This document shows, piece after piece, positions 63,245 through 64,000 of a stretch of 64,000 bases of DNA (position 1 is its first letter; every line of letters begins with the position of its first letter). The notes under the pieces were generated by a model. The model saw only the letters and a program-made list of their open reading frames with translations, searched no databases and was not told where the DNA came from. The stretch spans positions 1-64,000 of the forward strand of contig NZ_PDYY01000007.1 in the NCBI RefSeq assembly GCF_002743255.1, given 5' to 3'. The position numbers were made by a program, and so were the translations under genes. Source of the DNA: Sporosarcina sp. P2 (GTDB lineage Bacteria > Bacillota > Bacilli > Bacillales_A > Planococcaceae).

Positions 63245-64000
63245 ATGGACTTAAGCAATGTACAACGCAATGATGCAGCAGTTTATGAAGCAATCATGGC
63301 TGAAAAGAACCGTCAAAACTCGAACATCGAATTAATCGCATCTGAAAACTTCGTAACGGAAGCGGTAATGGAAGCACAAGGATCATACCTGACGAATAAA
63401 TATGCTGAAGGATATCCAGGCAAGCGTTACTACGGCGGATGTGAGCACGTAGACGTAGTCGAAAACATCGCACGCGATCGCGTTAAAGAAATCTTCGGTG
63501 CGGCATATGCAAACGTACAGCCACACTCTGGTGCTCAAGCCAACATGGCTGTGTATTTCACAGCACTTGAGCCGGGCGATACAGTTCTTGGGATGAACCT
63601 TTCCCACGGCGGCCACTTAACACACGGTTCACCAGTTAACTTCTCTGGAAAGCTTTATAATTTCGTAGATTACGGTGTAACAAAAGAAGAAGAAGTGATC
63701 GACTATGAAGATGTTCGCCAAAAAGCGCTTGAGCACAAGCCGAAAATGATCGTTGCGGGTGCAAGTGCATACCCACGTGCAATCGACTTTGCAAAATTCC
63801 GTGAAATTGCGGATGAAGTCGGTGCATACTTGATGGTAGATATGGCACACATTGCGGGTCTAGTCGCAGTAGGTGAGCATCAAAACCCAGTTCCACATGC
63901 ACACTTCGTGACATCCACAACGCATAAAACATTGCGCGGACCACGTGGCGGTATCATTCTATTGAATGAAGAAACAGCTGAAGAATTTGGCAAGAAAATT
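63245..64000 (+). CDS. glyA: serine hydroxymethyltransferase (3' end missing)
   Basis: The first 252 codons of GlyA, which transfers the serine hydroxymethyl group to tetrahydrofolate. Visible are IELIASENF (residues 28-36), [14 protein letters not shown] near 57-70, the PLP-contacting HSGAQAN (94-100) and the Schiff-base Lys228 in [22 protein letters not shown] lies before ATG 63245. The frame is open to the window end; full-length enzymes have about 415 residues, so about 160 codons are beyond the edge. Confidence 0.95.
   Translation, partial: MDLSNVQRNDAAVYEAIMAEKNRQNSNIELIASENFVTEAVMEAQGSYLTNKYAEGYPGKRYYGGCEHVDVVENIARDRVKEIFGAAYANVQPHSGAQANMAVYFTALEPGDTVLGMNLSHGGHLTHGSPVNFSGKLYNFVDYGVTKEEEVIDYEDVRQKALEHKPKMIVAGASAYPRAIDFAKFREIADEVGAYLMVDMAHIAGLVAVGEHQNPVPHAHFVTSTTHKTLRGPRGGIILLNEETAEEFGKKI

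Overview
The window is a chromosomal segment of a low-to-mid-GC, endospore-forming Bacillota. Sporulation genes (gerQ, rsfA, spo0F, spoIIR), a bacillithiol gene (bshB2) and a gene order that follows the Bacillus subtilis ywd-ywf-ywh-ywi-ywj-ywl segment (ung, ywdI, ywdK, gerQ, chdC, pta, lipL, rsfA, ywfO, ywgA, ywhB, ywhD, pbpG, ywiB, argS, fadF, rpoE, pyrG, ywjG, spo0F, fbaA, fsa, murZ, glpX, rho, rpmE, tdk, prfA, prmC, spoIIR, ywlC, mntP, ywlE, rpiB, ywlG, glyA) point to the Bacillales. The protein style and intergenic repeats suggest Planococcaceae, probably Sporosarcina; that genus call is an inference without a database search. No rRNA, tRNA, prophage, transposase gene or CRISPR array was seen.

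Layout. 1-8.6 kb: start of a left-edge gene, a Cys-tRNA(Pro) deacylase, a YczE-type membrane protein, a P-loop protein, bacillithiol deacetylase with YojF, pyridoxal kinase, a DUF4230 protein, uracil-DNA glycosylase and small neighbours. 8.6-19 kb: gerQ, a repeat-rich gap, coproheme decarboxylase, pta-lipL, rsfA, ywfO-ywgA, ywhB/ywhD, a candidate small RNA and pbpG. 19-21.1 kb: ywiB-argS. 21.4-30.8 kb: a cobalamin riboswitch followed by an eleven-gene cobalamin/cobinamide uptake, salvage and adenosylation operon. 31-43.6 kb: an alcohol dehydrogenase, then a fatty/branched-acid oxidation cluster (fadF, thiolase, 3-hydroxyacyl-CoA dehydrogenase, two acyl-CoA dehydrogenases, TetR regulator) ending in icmF. 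IcmF needs the adenosylcobalamin made by the preceding operon. 44-64 kb: the conserved rpoE-pyrG-spo0F-fba-murZ-glpX-rho-rpmE-tdk-prfA-prmC-spoIIR-tsaC-rpiB-glyA backbone.

Regulation visible in the sequence includes the B12 riboswitch with its terminator; a pyrG leader whose promoter, GGGCTCC start and terminator fit reiterative-transcription attenuation; a palindrome inside the fadF promoter followed by a near-consensus cre site; a sigma-H-type promoter and 0A-like box upstream of spo0F; a hairpin that hides the spoIIR Shine-Dalgarno; and a terminator-like hairpin overlapping the mntP ribosome site.

The most unusual content is intergenic. (1) Five arrays of 7-11 units with an exact 21-bp period sit at 16.65, 21.20, 30.83, 38.29 and 54.90 kb. 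Each unit has a 9-base core (ATAGAGCGG or ATAGCGCGG) and about 12 unconserved bases. The two apparent families are the same core in opposite orientations, and four of the five lie sense-strand behind a gene's stop codon. (2) A second family of 130-200 bp modular imperfect palindromes occurs about eleven times between genes, including a three-copy tandem at 8.85-9.42 kb. (3) A roughly 150-nt small RNA with its own promoter and terminator lies at 16.40-16.55 kb.
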